Positions 12,584 to 24,700 are shown, counted from the stretch's first letter. The stretch: 64,000 bases of DNA from Altica lythri (GCA_964028335.1 OZ034808.1:47345395-47409394), one strand, 5' to 3'. A program made the numbers and translations. Notes: generated by a model not told the origin, from the sequence alone.

Positions 12584-12732
12584 TGGTGTTTCTTTATAAT
12601 ATTCAAAATAATATAAATACAGGTGTTAGTCAACAACTCAACAGCAGTCACAACAGACACCTGAAACCGCTAACATCTGAAAATCGATTATTTTTAATTT
12701 CATTGGGTTTTAAGTTAGAGCAAAAAAAATGA
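12583..12732 (+). CDS. Conserved 49-residue microgene between penton and capsid genes, Polinton A
   Basis: The open frame begins in TAATG at the end of the penton gene and ends in ATGA overlapping the capsid-gene start, so it fills the space exactly. The 49-residue product has a polar N-terminus and a C-terminal motif LTSENRLFLISLGFKL. A microgene at the same place in Polinton B (45454-45600) ends with LENRKFLKSLGF, with a different N-terminus. Conservation of position, length and C-terminal motif in two diverged elements argues that it is real. Function unknown; a small virion or scaffold peptide is a guess. Confidence 0.75.
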   Translation: MVFLYNIQNNINTGVSQQLNSSHNRHLKPLTSENRLFLISLGFKLEQKK

Positions 12733-13946
12733 GTTTTAATATTTTAAATATTGGTGATCGTGTGTTAATAGACAATTCTGTTGTTAATTGTGAACTACAC
12801 AGTCATCCACCATATGCAAATACCACATTCAATAATTCTGATGAGATTCGTATACCAATTCAAACCCAGGATATATATACGTTACCTTGTGAGAGTTTTC
12901 TGTATCTGGAGGGATGTTTAACCGATGCTGATAACAAATATAGTGCGACTATGGATTTCATAAACAATGGTATTGCATATTTATTTGATGAAATTCGATA
13001 TGAAATTGGAGGATATGTCATAGATAGAGTTCGTAATCCTGGAATAACTTCAACCATGAAAGGTTACGTATCATTTACACCAAACGATTGCAACAGATAT
13101 AATAGTGTATGTTGGAATGCAACAGCTACACCAAAAATTACAGATGAAAAAGGAAATTTTAATGTTTGTCTACCTCTGAAAATGTTATTGGGATTTTGTG
13201 AAGACTTTAAAAAGATTGTAATTAATATACGTCAAGAGTTGGTTCTTATTCGAAGTTCATCTGACATTAATGCTGTAGTAAGTTCAAAAGCAACCGAAAA
13301 ACCAAAAATACAATTAACAAAAATTCTATGGAAAATTCCTCATGTTCAAGTATCAGATACTGAGAAACTTCGATTGTTGAAATATATAGAAAATGGACGT
13401 TACCTAGAAATGGCTTTTCGCAGTTGGGAATTGCATGAATTTCCTTTATTACAACAAACAATGAAACATACTTGGAATGTGAAATCGTCAAATCAACTGG
13501 AAAAACCTCGTTTTATTTTATTTGGTCTTCAAGCAAATAAAAAAAATGATGTTGAGAAAAATATGAGTCGTTTTGATGATTGTAATCTAGTAAATATTAA
13601 ATGTTTTCTAAATTCCGAAATGTATCCATATGATAATTTAAATTTAAATTTTGATAAAAACCAATTTGCTATATTATACGAAATGTATGTTCAATTTCAA
13701 CAATCCTACTATTATAAATCTTTTGCTGATCCATGTTTAACTATAACAAAATTTCATGATTTGGCTACAATATGTGTAATCGATTGTAGTCGTCAAAACG
13801 AATCGATTAAAACTGGTGGTGTGGATATAAGATTGGAATTTGAAACCAACAAAAATATACCTGCCAGTACAACAGCATTTTGTCTTATTTTACATGATAG
13901 AATTATAAATTACAACCCATTAACAAATGTCGTAAAAATGTATTAA
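12729..13946 (+). CDS. Major capsid-like protein, Polinton A
   Basis: 405 residues, intact. It is homologous to the broken gene at 45600-46812. Conserved blocks include DEIRIPIQTQDIYTLP, FINNGIAYLFDEIRYE, a KKIVINIRQELVLIR segment near residue 170 and a C-terminal IDCSRQNESIKTGG block followed by a RLEFET strand. It is all-beta in appearance and its position after the penton and protease genes fits the double-jelly-roll capsid protein of Polintons. It belongs to the group annotated in insects as similar to C. elegans F54H12.2 (from memory). At about 400 residues it is shorter than many Polinton capsid proteins. Confidence 0.75.
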   Translation: MSFNILNIGDRVLIDNSVVNCELHSHPPYANTTFNNSDEIRIPIQTQDIYTLPCESFLYLEGCLTDADNKYSATMDFINNGIAYLFDEIRYEIGGYVIDRVRNPGITSTMKGYVSFTPNDCNRYNSVCWNATATPKITDEKGNFNVCLPLKMLLGFCEDFKKIVINIRQELVLIRSSSDINAVVSSKATEKPKIQLTKILWKIPHVQVSDTEKLRLLKYIENGRYLEMAFRSWELHEFPLLQQTMKHTWNVKSSNQLEKPRFILFGLQANKKNDVEKNMSRFDDCNLVNIKCFLNSEMYPYDNLNLNFDKNQFAILYEMYVQFQQSYYYKSFADPCLTITKFHDLATICVIDCSRQNESIKTGGVDIRLEFETNKNIPASTTAFCLILHDRIINYNPLTNVVKMY

Positions 13947-14180
13947 AATAATTTTTATTTATATAATAATAATATTAAATTATATTAAATTATATTTGTT
14001 AATTCTGTGTTAAATAAAATATATGTTTTTAAACTTTATCTCTTGGTTGTTATTTAAAAGATCATAAAGGTCATCAAGAAGACTGATAATAAATAAAACA
14101 AGTTACGAGGTAACTCTAAAATAAGATATTCAACTTAATTAATTTTTACCTATTAAACTTTTTAACTAAATACATAACCA
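13947..14180. other. AT-rich spacer between capsid and downstream genes, Polinton A
   Basis: No gene. AATAAA-like signals occur shortly after the capsid stop. The spacer leads into the AGCGGTT tandem repeats. Confidence 0.5.
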
Positions 14181-14333
14181 GTTAAAAGCGGTTTAGAGCG
14201 GTTCAAAAGCGGTTTAGAGCGGTTCAAAAGCGGTTTAGAGCGGTTCAAAAGCGGTTTAGAGCGGTTCAAAAAGCGGTTCAAAGCGGTTCAAAAAGCGGTT
14301 CAAAGCGGTTAAAGAAACAGTTATAAGCGGTTC
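14181..14333. repeat. AGCGGTT minisatellite upstream of the 341-residue gene
   Basis: Four copies of a 21 bp unit (AAAGCGGTTTAGAGCGGTTCA), then shorter AAAAGCGGTTC and AAAGCGGTT variants, giving more than a dozen AGCGGTT cores in 150 bases. It ends 16 bases before the ATG at 14350, so it occupies the promoter/5'-UTR position of that gene. GC content is much higher than in the surroundings. Confidence 0.95.
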
Positions 14334-14349
14334 TCATAGACCGATAGAC

Positions 14350-14550
14350 ATGTTTAATAAAGAGTTAAAGAAACGGCTTATTATTAAGCGAAGAAACGTA
14401 AAAAATAAATTAAAACTTTTAAAGCAGGGTGAAGTTCAACAAGAAAATTTGTTTATACCGATAACTAAACATTTAAAAAACATTGAAAGTAAATTAGTTC
14501 CTACGAAATCATCTAACATCAACAATAAAGAGCAAACAACGACAATGGAG

Positions 14551-14589
<39 letters not shown>

Positions 14590-15375
14590 AGTAATAATAG
14601 TGGTAGTAGTAGTAATAGAGATGAGTTAGAAATTGATAACATAAGTGAATTAAAACAAGCTATTTTAAAAAATATTAAACTAAACAAAAATGAAGAGGAA
14701 GTTTTTGAAATTAAAGATGAGGAAGAGGAGGAGGAGGAGGAGGAGGAGAAAGAAGAACAACAACAACAACCGTTATCAGATATTAGTCAAGAAGCATTTG
14801 AAGAATATTTGAGCCAGTATCATGCATTACCAAGAAAATATATTAAAGGTTTGCATGAAGATGAAAATAATGAATATGACCAATTAAACGGTGTACGTCT
14901 TGATCCAAATACTGAAAAGTTGATGATTGGTAATTCTCAACTATTTATTGAGGGTAGTGATATACATGTACAAAACAAAAGATATATGGGGACTCCCGGT
15001 CTATATGAATTATTATTTAAAAAAAATCCTGGTGATTTTACAAACTTTGATTTGGATAATTATAAAAAAATAGTACTAGCAACAAATGTCTTCCGCAAAA
15101 ATTATGATCAATCTCAACAGATTTTAGGTAATAGGGGGAGTAAATATAAAAGAATAATTGCACCGATTTATAATGGTAAAGGAATGTTCATGGAGGTGAC
15201 CAACAACAACAACAACAACAAAATAGATTATGTGCACTGGGATGATCCAAATGAGTTAGTTGAACGATTACGTTTACTACATGCGTCACAACTAGCTGGA
15301 CATACAGGTCATGTGAATGAAATAAATTCTATTGTGGAAGAACTTGTTGAGGCCGGTATTGTAGAGACAAAGTAA
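14350..15375 (+). CDS. Conserved Polinton protein of unknown function (GTPGLYELLFKK family), A
   Basis: 341 residues, homologous to 41856-42896 in Polinton B (346 residues). The N-terminus is a Lys/Arg-rich helix (KKRLIIKRRNVKNKLK). A low-complexity middle follows, with an Ala run from a (GCT)n repeat, a Ser/Asn run and a Glu run. The conserved C-terminal domain has YLSQYHALPRKYI, YMGTPGLYELLFKK and a final helix with ERLRLL...GHTGHVNEI...EEL. I recall this family in insect genomes as a DUF (probably DUF8207), not verified here. It directly precedes the integrase gene (15 bases) in A; in B two extra paralogous genes lie between them. Confidence 0.7.
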
Positions 15376-15390
15376 AAAGAGAAAAAAAAA

Positions 15391-16308
15391 ATGTCAACTG
15401 TTAAACAACAAATTGTTAACGAAATACACAAACCACTGAGAATTAACTTTAAGCGACGTAGAATAATACTAAAATCATTAACTGACTTATTTCAAGCTGA
15501 TCTCGCCGATATGCAGAAATACTCGGATAAAGGTTACAAGTATATTCTTGTAGTAATTAATTGTTTTTCAAAATATCTTTGGGCAATTCCACTTAAAGAT
15601 AAATCTGGTGTAGAAGTTTCTAAAGCAATAGAACAAGTATTCAAACAACAAACACCGAAAAATCTACAAACTGATATGGGTACTGAATTTTTCAATGTTT
15701 CAATGAAAAAACTATTAAAAAACTACAATGTTAACCATTACAATGTTTATACAGAAAAAAAGGCTGCCATTGCCGAAAGAGTTATTCGAACTTTAAAATC
15801 TATGTTGTGGAAGGAATTTAGTTTTAATGGATCATACAAATGGGTCAATATTCTACCTGAAATTGTGAGGATGTACAATAATAAAAAACATCGAACTACC
15901 GGTATGAAACCTATAGATGTTACATTAAAACATGAAAAATATCTATTAAATACAGCTTACAACAATCTAAAACGTGTAGATTTATCGAGTCAAAAATTTA
16001 AAATTGGTGATCATGTTCGAATTTCAAAAATTAGAGGTGTGTTTGATAAAGGATATCTACCAAACTGGTCCACTGAAATATTTACTATACGTGAAATAAA
16101 GTTAACCAATCCATTAACCTATCTACTAAAAGATTACAAAAATCAAGATATTTTGGGTGGATTTTACGCTGAACAATTACAAAAAGTTAAACACCCTGAT
16201 GTTTATCTGGTAGAAAAAATATTAAAAAGAAGAAAAAATAAAGTGTTTGTTAAATGGTTAGGTTTTGATCATTCACACAACTCGTGGATTGATAAGAACA
16301 ATGTATAG
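15391..16308 (+). CDS. Retroviral-type integrase with chromodomain, Polinton A
   Basis: 305 residues, intact. The rve core has the DDE triad at about D37 (QADLADM), D95 (LQTDMGTEF) and E129 (AIAERVIRTLK). An SH3-like region (KFKIGDHVRISK) follows and a C-terminal chromodomain (about residues 268-305, VEKILKRR...VKWLGFDHSHNSW). It would insert the element DNA with the 6-bp duplications typical of Polintons; the duplication seen at element B fits. It is close to C. elegans F54H12.3-type transposon proteins. The homologue in B (40025-40939) is the same length but carries an early stop. Confidence 0.93.
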   Translation: MSTVKQQIVNEIHKPLRINFKRRRIILKSLTDLFQADLADMQKYSDKGYKYILVVINCFSKYLWAIPLKDKSGVEVSKAIEQVFKQQTPKNLQTDMGTEFFNVSMKKLLKNYNVNHYNVYTEKKAAIAERVIRTLKSMLWKEFSFNGSYKWVNILPEIVRMYNNKKHRTTGMKPIDVTLKHEKYLLNTAYNNLKRVDLSSQKFKIGDHVRISKIRGVFDKGYLPNWSTEIFTIREIKLTNPLTYLLKDYKNQDILGGFYAEQLQKVKHPDVYLVEKILKRRKNKVFVKWLGFDHSHNSWIDKNNV

Positions 16309-16395
16309 AGGGGAGGGGGTGAACAGATATGTATATAATTCCTTGTTCCTAAATTTCTTTTACTGTCAGTTTAACAACAACAATAAAAAAAAAAA

Positions 16396-16881
16396 ATGTT
16401 CATTGTTGATGTGAAAGGTTTTTCATTTTCAAATGAAAATGTATTTCTTTGTAGAGAAATTGCAATTTTCAATGTATCGATAGAAAATTATGTTCACAAG
16501 TTGGTTACATTACCAATTAGAAAAGAAATGTTGAATAAAAATTTATTAAATTTTAAAAATGAATGTGAAATGGATTGGTCATCATGGAATGAAGAGGATG
16601 AAATACATTATGAAGAACTATCAAAATTTCTACAAAGTTATGTAATGGATGTTATAATTTTGGTAAAAAATAATATTATTAAATCTTACTTAGAAAAATT
16701 TGTGTATAATCAAATAATTAGTATGGAAGATGAGTATAATTCAACTTTACTAACTGATTCTGAAATGAAACAGATTTTCCGTTCCCATCAGTGTACTAAT
16801 CATAATATTTTTAATAATGTGTCATGTGCATTAGAAACAGTATATAATTTATATTATTGGTACAAATATTGTAAAAAATAA
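16396..16881 (+). CDS. Conserved Polinton protein (VDVxGF family), A
   Basis: 161 residues; weak but collinear similarity to 46832-47281 in Polinton B. Shared features are the start (VDVKGF / IDVQGF), a WSSW / FIDW segment, a central strand DVIILVKN / DCVYVKGM and a C-terminal Cys/His pair before an LxxVxxLYxW helix. The start with an acidic residue in a beta strand and the later VxVKG strand faintly recall RNase H-like or DEDD exonuclease folds; this is speculation. The product is otherwise unrecognised. In A it lies between integrase and ATPase, in B it follows the capsid gene. Confidence 0.6.
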   Translation: MFIVDVKGFSFSNENVFLCREIAIFNVSIENYVHKLVTLPIRKEMLNKNLLNFKNECEMDWSSWNEEDEIHYEELSKFLQSYVMDVIILVKNNIIKSYLEKFVYNQIISMEDEYNSTLLTDSEMKQIFRSHQCTNHNIFNNVSCALETVYNLYYWYKYCKK

Positions 16882-16978
16882 ATATGTGAATAAATGTTTA
16901 AAAAAAGATAGTTTTTTATTTTATATAAAATACCTAAGGGTACTCTCAAATTATTCATTTAGCTAAAACACGTGCAAG

Positions 16979-17671
16979 ATGAAAATTGTTAAACAAGATA
17001 CGTCTCTGGGAATTGAAAATAATATTTTTGAAGAAATAAATAAACCAAAGATTTCTAAACACGGAAAACTATTTCCTTTAACCATTAGATGTCTGATAGT
17101 AGGACCTTCAAACTGTGGTAAAACTAATGTGATGGTTAATTTATTGGAACATCCAAATGGATTAAAATTTGAAAATGTGTACGTTTATTCAAAATCGTTA
17201 ATGCAACCAAAATATGAATATTTGGAGATGTTATTGAAACCTGTTAAAGAAATTGGCTATTATACATTTAGTGGAAGTGAAAATATAATGCATCCATCTG
17301 AAGCTAAACCAAATTCAATTTTTATTTTTGATGATGTGAGCTGTGAAAATCAAAACGTGATTAGAGAATATTTTAGTATGGGACGACATTCGAAAGTAGA
17401 ACCTTTCTATCTGACACAGTCATACGCTAAATGTCCTAAACACCTTATACGTGACAACCTAAATGTTTTAATTGTTTTCAAACAAGATGATTTACATTTA
17501 CGTCACATCTACAATGATCACATTGGAACTGACATGGAATTTAACGAGTTTAAAAATATTTGTTCTATATGTTGGAATGATGTTCCGTATGGATTTTTAT
17601 CAATTTTCAAAGACTTTGACATCAACAAAGGTCGATATAGAAAAATGCTTGATGAATTTATTATAAATTAA
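16979..17671 (+). CDS. FtsK/HerA-like genome-packaging ATPase, Polinton A
   Basis: 230 residues, intact. Walker A is GPSNCGKT (about residues 42-49) and Walker B is IFIFDD (D118, D119). Further conserved segments are LEHPNGLKFENVYVYSKSL and the sensor-like FYLTQSYAKCPKHLIRDN. This is the A32-type packaging ATPase family shared by Polintons, virophages and large DNA viruses, thought to pump DNA into the capsid. The homologue in B (42930-43610) has an in-frame stop. Confidence 0.92.
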   Translation: MKIVKQDTSLGIENNIFEEINKPKISKHGKLFPLTIRCLIVGPSNCGKTNVMVNLLEHPNGLKFENVYVYSKSLMQPKYEYLEMLLKPVKEIGYYTFSGSENIMHPSEAKPNSIFIFDDVSCENQNVIREYFSMGRHSKVEPFYLTQSYAKCPKHLIRDNLNVLIVFKQDDLHLRHIYNDHIGTDMEFNEFKNICSICWNDVPYGFLSIFKDFDINKGRYRKMLDEFIIN

Positions 17672-17814
17672 CATAAATTGTTATAGAGAAAAAAAAAACA
17701 AATGTTAAAATAATTATGTTTGTGTATGTGTGTGTGTGTGTGTGAGGAATTACTGTAATAAAAATCTGTTAGAAAAAATACCCTGTATTTATTCATTATG
17801 TAGGTACACTAACA

Positions 17815-18348
17815 TTAATGTTCATCTTCATCGTCGTTGTCATTTCCATCCTTCTCCTGCTCCTGCTCCACATTGGTGGTTGCTGCATCCTCATCATCAT
17901 CATCATCATCATCATCATCTTTTTCAATTAACGGTAGTTCGATCATGCGGGTGTTGCTTCTGGATATCATCCTGTGAACATCATCCGCATCCTCTTCTAC
18001 AAAATTGTACCCATACATTCGCACCACTCTTTCCACCACTTTAAAATCATCCATATTATCGATTTTAAGTCGCATGTATTTGATTGGTAGCTGTTGAAAC
18101 TTTTTTTTAAGAGTTTCAGCCCTTGGCGAATATGACAATTGGATAAATACTTTATCCCCCTTCAAAGAAATATTCTTCACACCGTATCTTAATAATAAGA
18201 ATACTTGTTTCAAAAAATATTCAAAATATTACAATGTAAAATTGAAAACTTACCTAAATAGTGTCTTGGTGAAAATTAAGACATCTTTTGGTGGAAAGTT
18301 TACCTTATCCTGAGTAAAAAGAACTAACGTTGATGGTACGGATGCCAT
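17815..18348 (-). CDS. Spliced acidic-tailed protein at the right end of Polinton A
   Basis: Two exons on the minus strand: 18348-18254 (ATG, donor GTAAGTTT) and 18187-17815 (acceptor ATTATTAAG), with a 66 nt intron. The frame is kept across the splice and gives 155 residues. The N-terminal 100 residues are mixed alpha/beta without a recognised motif; the tail is a long Asp/Glu run. TATA-like sequence lies near 18405. A gene with the same place, orientation, small intron and poly-Asp stretch closes Polinton B (47320-47871), so the two may be functional counterparts, although sequence similarity is not evident. The spacer 17672-17814 holds a short (TG)n. Confidence 0.65.
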
Positions 18349-18477
18349 GTTCACTACACTTAATTCAAAATACTAAATAACATACATGAATAGCTTTTTC
18401 TTTTATAAATATTATATTATAAAAAAATTGTTATTTTCAAAAACAAGTTTATTGCTTATTCTTAATTTCTGCTGATG

Positions 18478-18846
18478 ATCATGAGGACGATGCATGAATT
18501 ACATCATGTGTTTTTCGATTTATTGAAAAACATGTAACTTTCTAATGAGAGAGAGAGATAATGCAACATTTATCAACATATATTTTTAAGAAACTGTAAA
18601 AAGAAAAAAATGTAAAATTGCAACTTTGTAACATAATACATAAAGTCACGTTGCACATGGTACAGTTGTTATCAATCATGAGGATGATGTATGATTTACA
18701 TCATGTGTTTTTCGATTTATTGAAAAACATGTAATTTTCTAATGAAAGAGAGATAATGCAACATTTATCAACATATATTTTTTAAGAAACTGTAAAATTG
18801 CAACTTTGTAACATAATACGTTCAAAGATAAAGTCACGTTGCACAT
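18478..18846. repeat. Tandem pair of about 180-190 bp units at the end of Polinton A
   Basis: Units 18478-18658 and 18675-18846 share ATCATGAGGA, the palindrome ATGTTTTTCAATAAATCGAAAAACACAT, the block GAGATAATGCAACATTTATC and AAAGTCACGTTGCACAT. They lie between the last gene of A and the Gypsy fragment, where a terminal inverted repeat of A would be expected. The outer boundary of A could not be fixed. Confidence 0.85.
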
Positions 18847-18875
18847 TTCAAACAAGCTTAGTGATAAAAAGTCAC

Positions 18876-19228
18876 GTTGACTCGGTCCCGATAGGAACAA
18901 GAAAAAGAGCCAAGAATTTCAGGCTAAGGGAAGATTTACTCTACAAGGTGAACACAAACCCCTGCAAAGATCAGGATTTGTTAGTGATACCATAACCCTT
19001 AGTTGGAGAGATATTACTCTCCCACCTTAGCGATCCTCTGTCAGTTCATGTCGGCATTGCCAAAACATTAAACAAAATAAAAACTGGCCAACTTTACAAA
19101 AAGATTTAGAGAAATATATCAAGGGTTGCGCCGACTGTCAAGCGCGGAAAGGCCAGGAGTCCCAAAAACCGGTGGGTTATTTACAACCGATACCAGTAGG
19201 GAAACCGTTCGACAGGGTAGGAATAGAC
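18876..19228 (+). mobile_element. Gypsy-type retrotransposon integrase fragment, left part
   Basis: Degenerate translation with a recognisable H2C2 integrase zinc region (HVGIAKTLNKI, then KGCADCQARKG) and a following QPIPVGKPFDRVGID. At least one stop and one frameshift are present. It ends at GAATAGAC, where the MULE is inserted; the rest of the integrase core continues at 50015. It is the outermost layer of the nest. Confidence 0.85.
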
Positions 19229-19661
19229 GAATACGGCCGTTTTGCGCTCGGCCGTTTTGCGCTCTTACCTGAAATCGACCTGTTTGCGCTCTGCGATTTT
19301 CATAATAGAAATGTATTATCCTTTTTTCTAGGATTTACCGATTTGCAATATAATTTTAAATTTATTATAACATAATAGCCCGGTAAAGGTTAGCTTAGAA
19401 ATTTTGCTTAAAACCCATGGTACCTACTACAGAAAAATAATAAACATCTTCTTTTCTGTTTCTGTTAATGTCTATTTCGAAGAAAAGTAAATTAGGGGTA
19501 ATTAGGGTAGGGTAGGTATGTCTTAAATCCCAGGATTTCCCCAAAAATTACCTGCCTACCTAATTTGTTGATGTTTAATCAGTTTCGTTTTGTTCTTTGA
19601 TACAGAAGTATTGAGAATTGTGGAGAGTGATATTTTTACATTTTTGAATCATATTTTAAAA

Positions 19662-20193
19662 ATGGACGTGCAAATTATTGAAACCTCGAAGGGAAAACCT
19701 TGTGCACTGTATAAGGGATATAGCTTTCGTATAAAGAAAACCAATAAAGATGGCTCGGTTTTTTGGAGTTGTATGAAAGAAAAAACTGAAAAATGTCGAG
19801 GCAATATCATTATGGATAACAACAGAATAATAAGAGAAGCCGATCATATGTGTAAACCTAGTGTTGCAGCAACAGAAGTGAAATATTGTACTTTCAATGC
19901 GAGGAAGAGAGCTAGGGAAGACGACAAGTATTTGCCAATGTCAAAAATATATCAGGACGAGTTTCATAAATTGTATAATCAAGGACTAGATTTCGTGACC
20001 GAAATACCAACATTTACTTCAGTGAAAAGTGGTTTAAATGCCTGTAGAAGACGTGCACATGGTCTGCACAAGGATCCCGCTACAGCATCAGAAATAGAAT
20101 TTCCAGAAGAAGTTATTACAATGAGTGACAAAACGAATTTTTTATTTATCGACGAAAGTACTCCTTCCGGGTACAGAATATTGGTATTTGCCA
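19662..20193 (+). pseudogene. MULE transposase 1, N-terminal part (FLYWCH finger)
   Basis: It starts probably at ATG 19662 (MDVQII). The first 65 residues form a FLYWCH-type zinc finger: aromatic residues, W-x-C, CRGN and a final H-x-C (ADHMC). A helical linker follows. The frame runs into the Polinton insertion at TTGCCA; the remainder is at 48870-49740. Interrupted by the insertion, hence non-functional at this locus. Confidence 0.88.
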
Positions 20194-21720
<1,527 letters not shown>

Positions 21721-21747
21721 GGTACGGCAATCCTTAAAAGGACATAC

Positions 21748-24700
21748 TCAAGATTTTAGCTAACCTTATGAGGTCGTTCATGCGTTATGAGGACATTTCA
21801 GTGTCCTCGTAGGGTTTTTTTGATCGCAAACAGTCCTACTCATCATTTTGAGTCGATTGGTACCTACTTTACAATTTTGTCCGTTTAAGAGCGAAACACA
21901 CCGTGTAAAAATCTGTGTATCTATCGTTAATTTAGGCTACTCTTGAGGGGACCTCATATATTTCTGACTAGTGCTGCCACCTACAATTTCAAGGGCGTGC
22001 AACCGCCCACCTTGTGAGGACATATACACAAACTTTAAGGTATTTTATATTTATTAGCTAAAAAATCAATATTTTTGTTGGTATGTTATTTCGAGACAGT
22101 ATTAAAGTACTTTATACTAGCTTTTGCCCACGACTTCGTCCGAATAGAGGTCGAAAATGGTTCTAATAGAATTTTTCATTAGCTTAATACGTTATTAATT
22201 TTAACCACGACTTATAAGTAAATTGCGTATTTTTTAACCTATAACTCTGTCAGTAAGTGTCAAATTATTGAGGAGTTGTGTTATAGTTTCATTTACTAAA
22301 CTAGTGAAGTAAGTAAATAGAAACCTATATCATTATGTTGGTTACCTACAGTTTTCATTAAACTAAACTTACATTTGACATTTCTCAGACAGAACTGTCT
22401 GCGAAATCGAATATTTTTGACAACTTATGCCAAAATTTAAATTTTATATTTGTTATTTTTAGTTTTATACAAAACCATTTGGTAAGTCGTGGGTAAAGCA
22501 TAGTACTTCACTCGAGGAACAAATTGCATATTTAGCTCGTTTCTTTAGCCCCTTCGCTCGCAAGCTCGCTCATGGGCCAAACACACTCGCTGTAAAATGC
22601 AATTTACTCCACTCGTAAAGTAATATACTATTATTATAACATAGTATGAATTATTGTATTAAAATCTTTGAATACTTATAAAATATAATAATCTTTATTA
22701 TGGAGTAGGGATTTAACGGTTAAATAAAGATGAAATTGAAATGAAATTTTGTTATATTTCCATGCCTTTGATCTGGTGAATGCAACACGACCAGGACCAA
22801 ATCTAAATAAACAAGAACAAGGCCAATACCATACTGAATATGCAAGATCAAGACCAAATACGGAAGGCTCAACGTACAAAATATAATTATGCGCTGATGT
22901 ATTTTTAATATTATTGAAATAGTAATAAAATGAAGAATTTTGCTAGTTAATAATTGATTGTAAATTATTTAAAATTTATAGCTACGATGATTTTTGAAAG
23001 TAAAAAAAAATAAGTAACAGGTAAAATGAACGAGACCAAGACCAAGACCGGACAATTTGAGTCTAGTCTTGTTTTGCTCACCACTAGTATGATAGTTTAA
23101 AGAGAATTACCTATGTTTTTTGTTTTATACTGGTTACTTTTAAAATATAATCCATATTAAAGTATTTACATAATTTGGACATGGAAATTTAGATTTAACC
23201 TTTATTTTATTTATATTACGATGGACTTTCACTAAGTAACGGGATAAAACAATAAATTTTATTGAAATATATAATATACCAACAAAAAACTTTAAAATAT
23301 GTAAAACAAAAAATTCCTAGGTATATAAACACTCACGCTATCCATTTGAGATTTTGGTATGGCTAAAAAAATTTCAATATAGGTACTAAATATAGAATTT
23401 ATGTCTTAATATAAATATTACAGTTTAAATTTTCTTTTGGGAAAAACTGCTTACAAATACTTGGAATTGGCAGCTTAGAAAGAAGCAAGAGACAAAATCG
23501 ATTGGCGGTGTAGATAAAAAAGTGGTGTACCACTTAGTTCTAGGTTCTTTACTTAGAATAAAAAACATATATTTAAAAACATCACCATAAAGAAGTTTTG
23601 CCAATAACAAATTCGACTTATCTTATTTTGATAGTTCATTCTAAGAAAATAACTGTTTTCACAATAATTTTAAAATTTCCTATTGTTAGAAATAACCTAC
23701 TTATAGGTTAAAAATGGTTAATTATTTGTTTAATAAAAAAACAATAGCTTATATCTGTAATCTGTTTACTACCTATTTCTTATTTTTGTTCAGTTTTGTT
23801 ACCCCTACCTAATCCTAATCCCTATTGTTATTTATATATACATCGTTATTTAAAACCCTCTTGTAAAAACCTGTTAATTTATTTTATTCCCAGTACGGCC
23901 CATGAGTAAAACAGAAAACAGATTGAATTTATTATCTAAATAATATTTTGTTGAGAAGCATTAAACTTAAATATAGTAGAAAGGATGTACTAGTCTTCAC
24001 CCCCTTGCACCGCGACCTTTCACCCTACCAGAAAACGATACCCGTATCCCCGAATCAAGTGTGAGAAGCCGAGAGCCGAAACCCGACACAGAAAACTTTA
24101 TGTACCGATTTCGTAGTTTGAAGGATACTTACCAGTAAATATTTAGTTGTTTTAAAAATTTGCATTTATTGAAGAGGATGATACATTACGGGATAATAAA
24201 ATGAGGTACCTAAGAAATATCACTAGATGTCTGTACAAAATGCCTTCAAATGGATTTTGTACAGGCGTCGACTAACTATCTTATTCTCTTTAAACTAAAC
24301 TTGTAGTATGTATAGACAACTAGGAGCAGTACTGCATAGCTCATTCATACTTACAATTACATAAACCTTTGTTTCATTTTGCTAGAATATTATACGGCTG
24401 AAAGTGATCTTGTATTTTATTTATTAAAAAGAGTATTTTACTGAAATATTTCATATTATGTATATTTTAAAAGCGAACGTTTTAGAGTTCTTTCAAAAGT
24501 TGACGATTGTTATTATTTTGATTACATAGAAAGTGAACTTACTAGTTATGGATTTCTAGTTTTAAATAATATTTCACATGACTGTATCGGAGAGTACCTA
24601 CTGGTTCGATATGAAATGGTTATTTTAACCGAAGAGTAAACTGAGATTATTTATCATTATATATTATATAAATAAGCAATTGATTATATTTACCATCTGA

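Noticed and set aside
14181..14333. CRISPR-like array
   Set aside because: No unique spacers between units; this is a plain tandem minisatellite in an animal genome.
17730..18044. Plus-strand His-rich frame over the acidic gene of Polinton A
   Set aside because: Antisense of the poly-Asp codons.
24001..24080. tRNA-derived SINE or RNA gene in a GC-richer patch
   Set aside because: No cloverleaf or A/B-box pair could be confirmed by eye.
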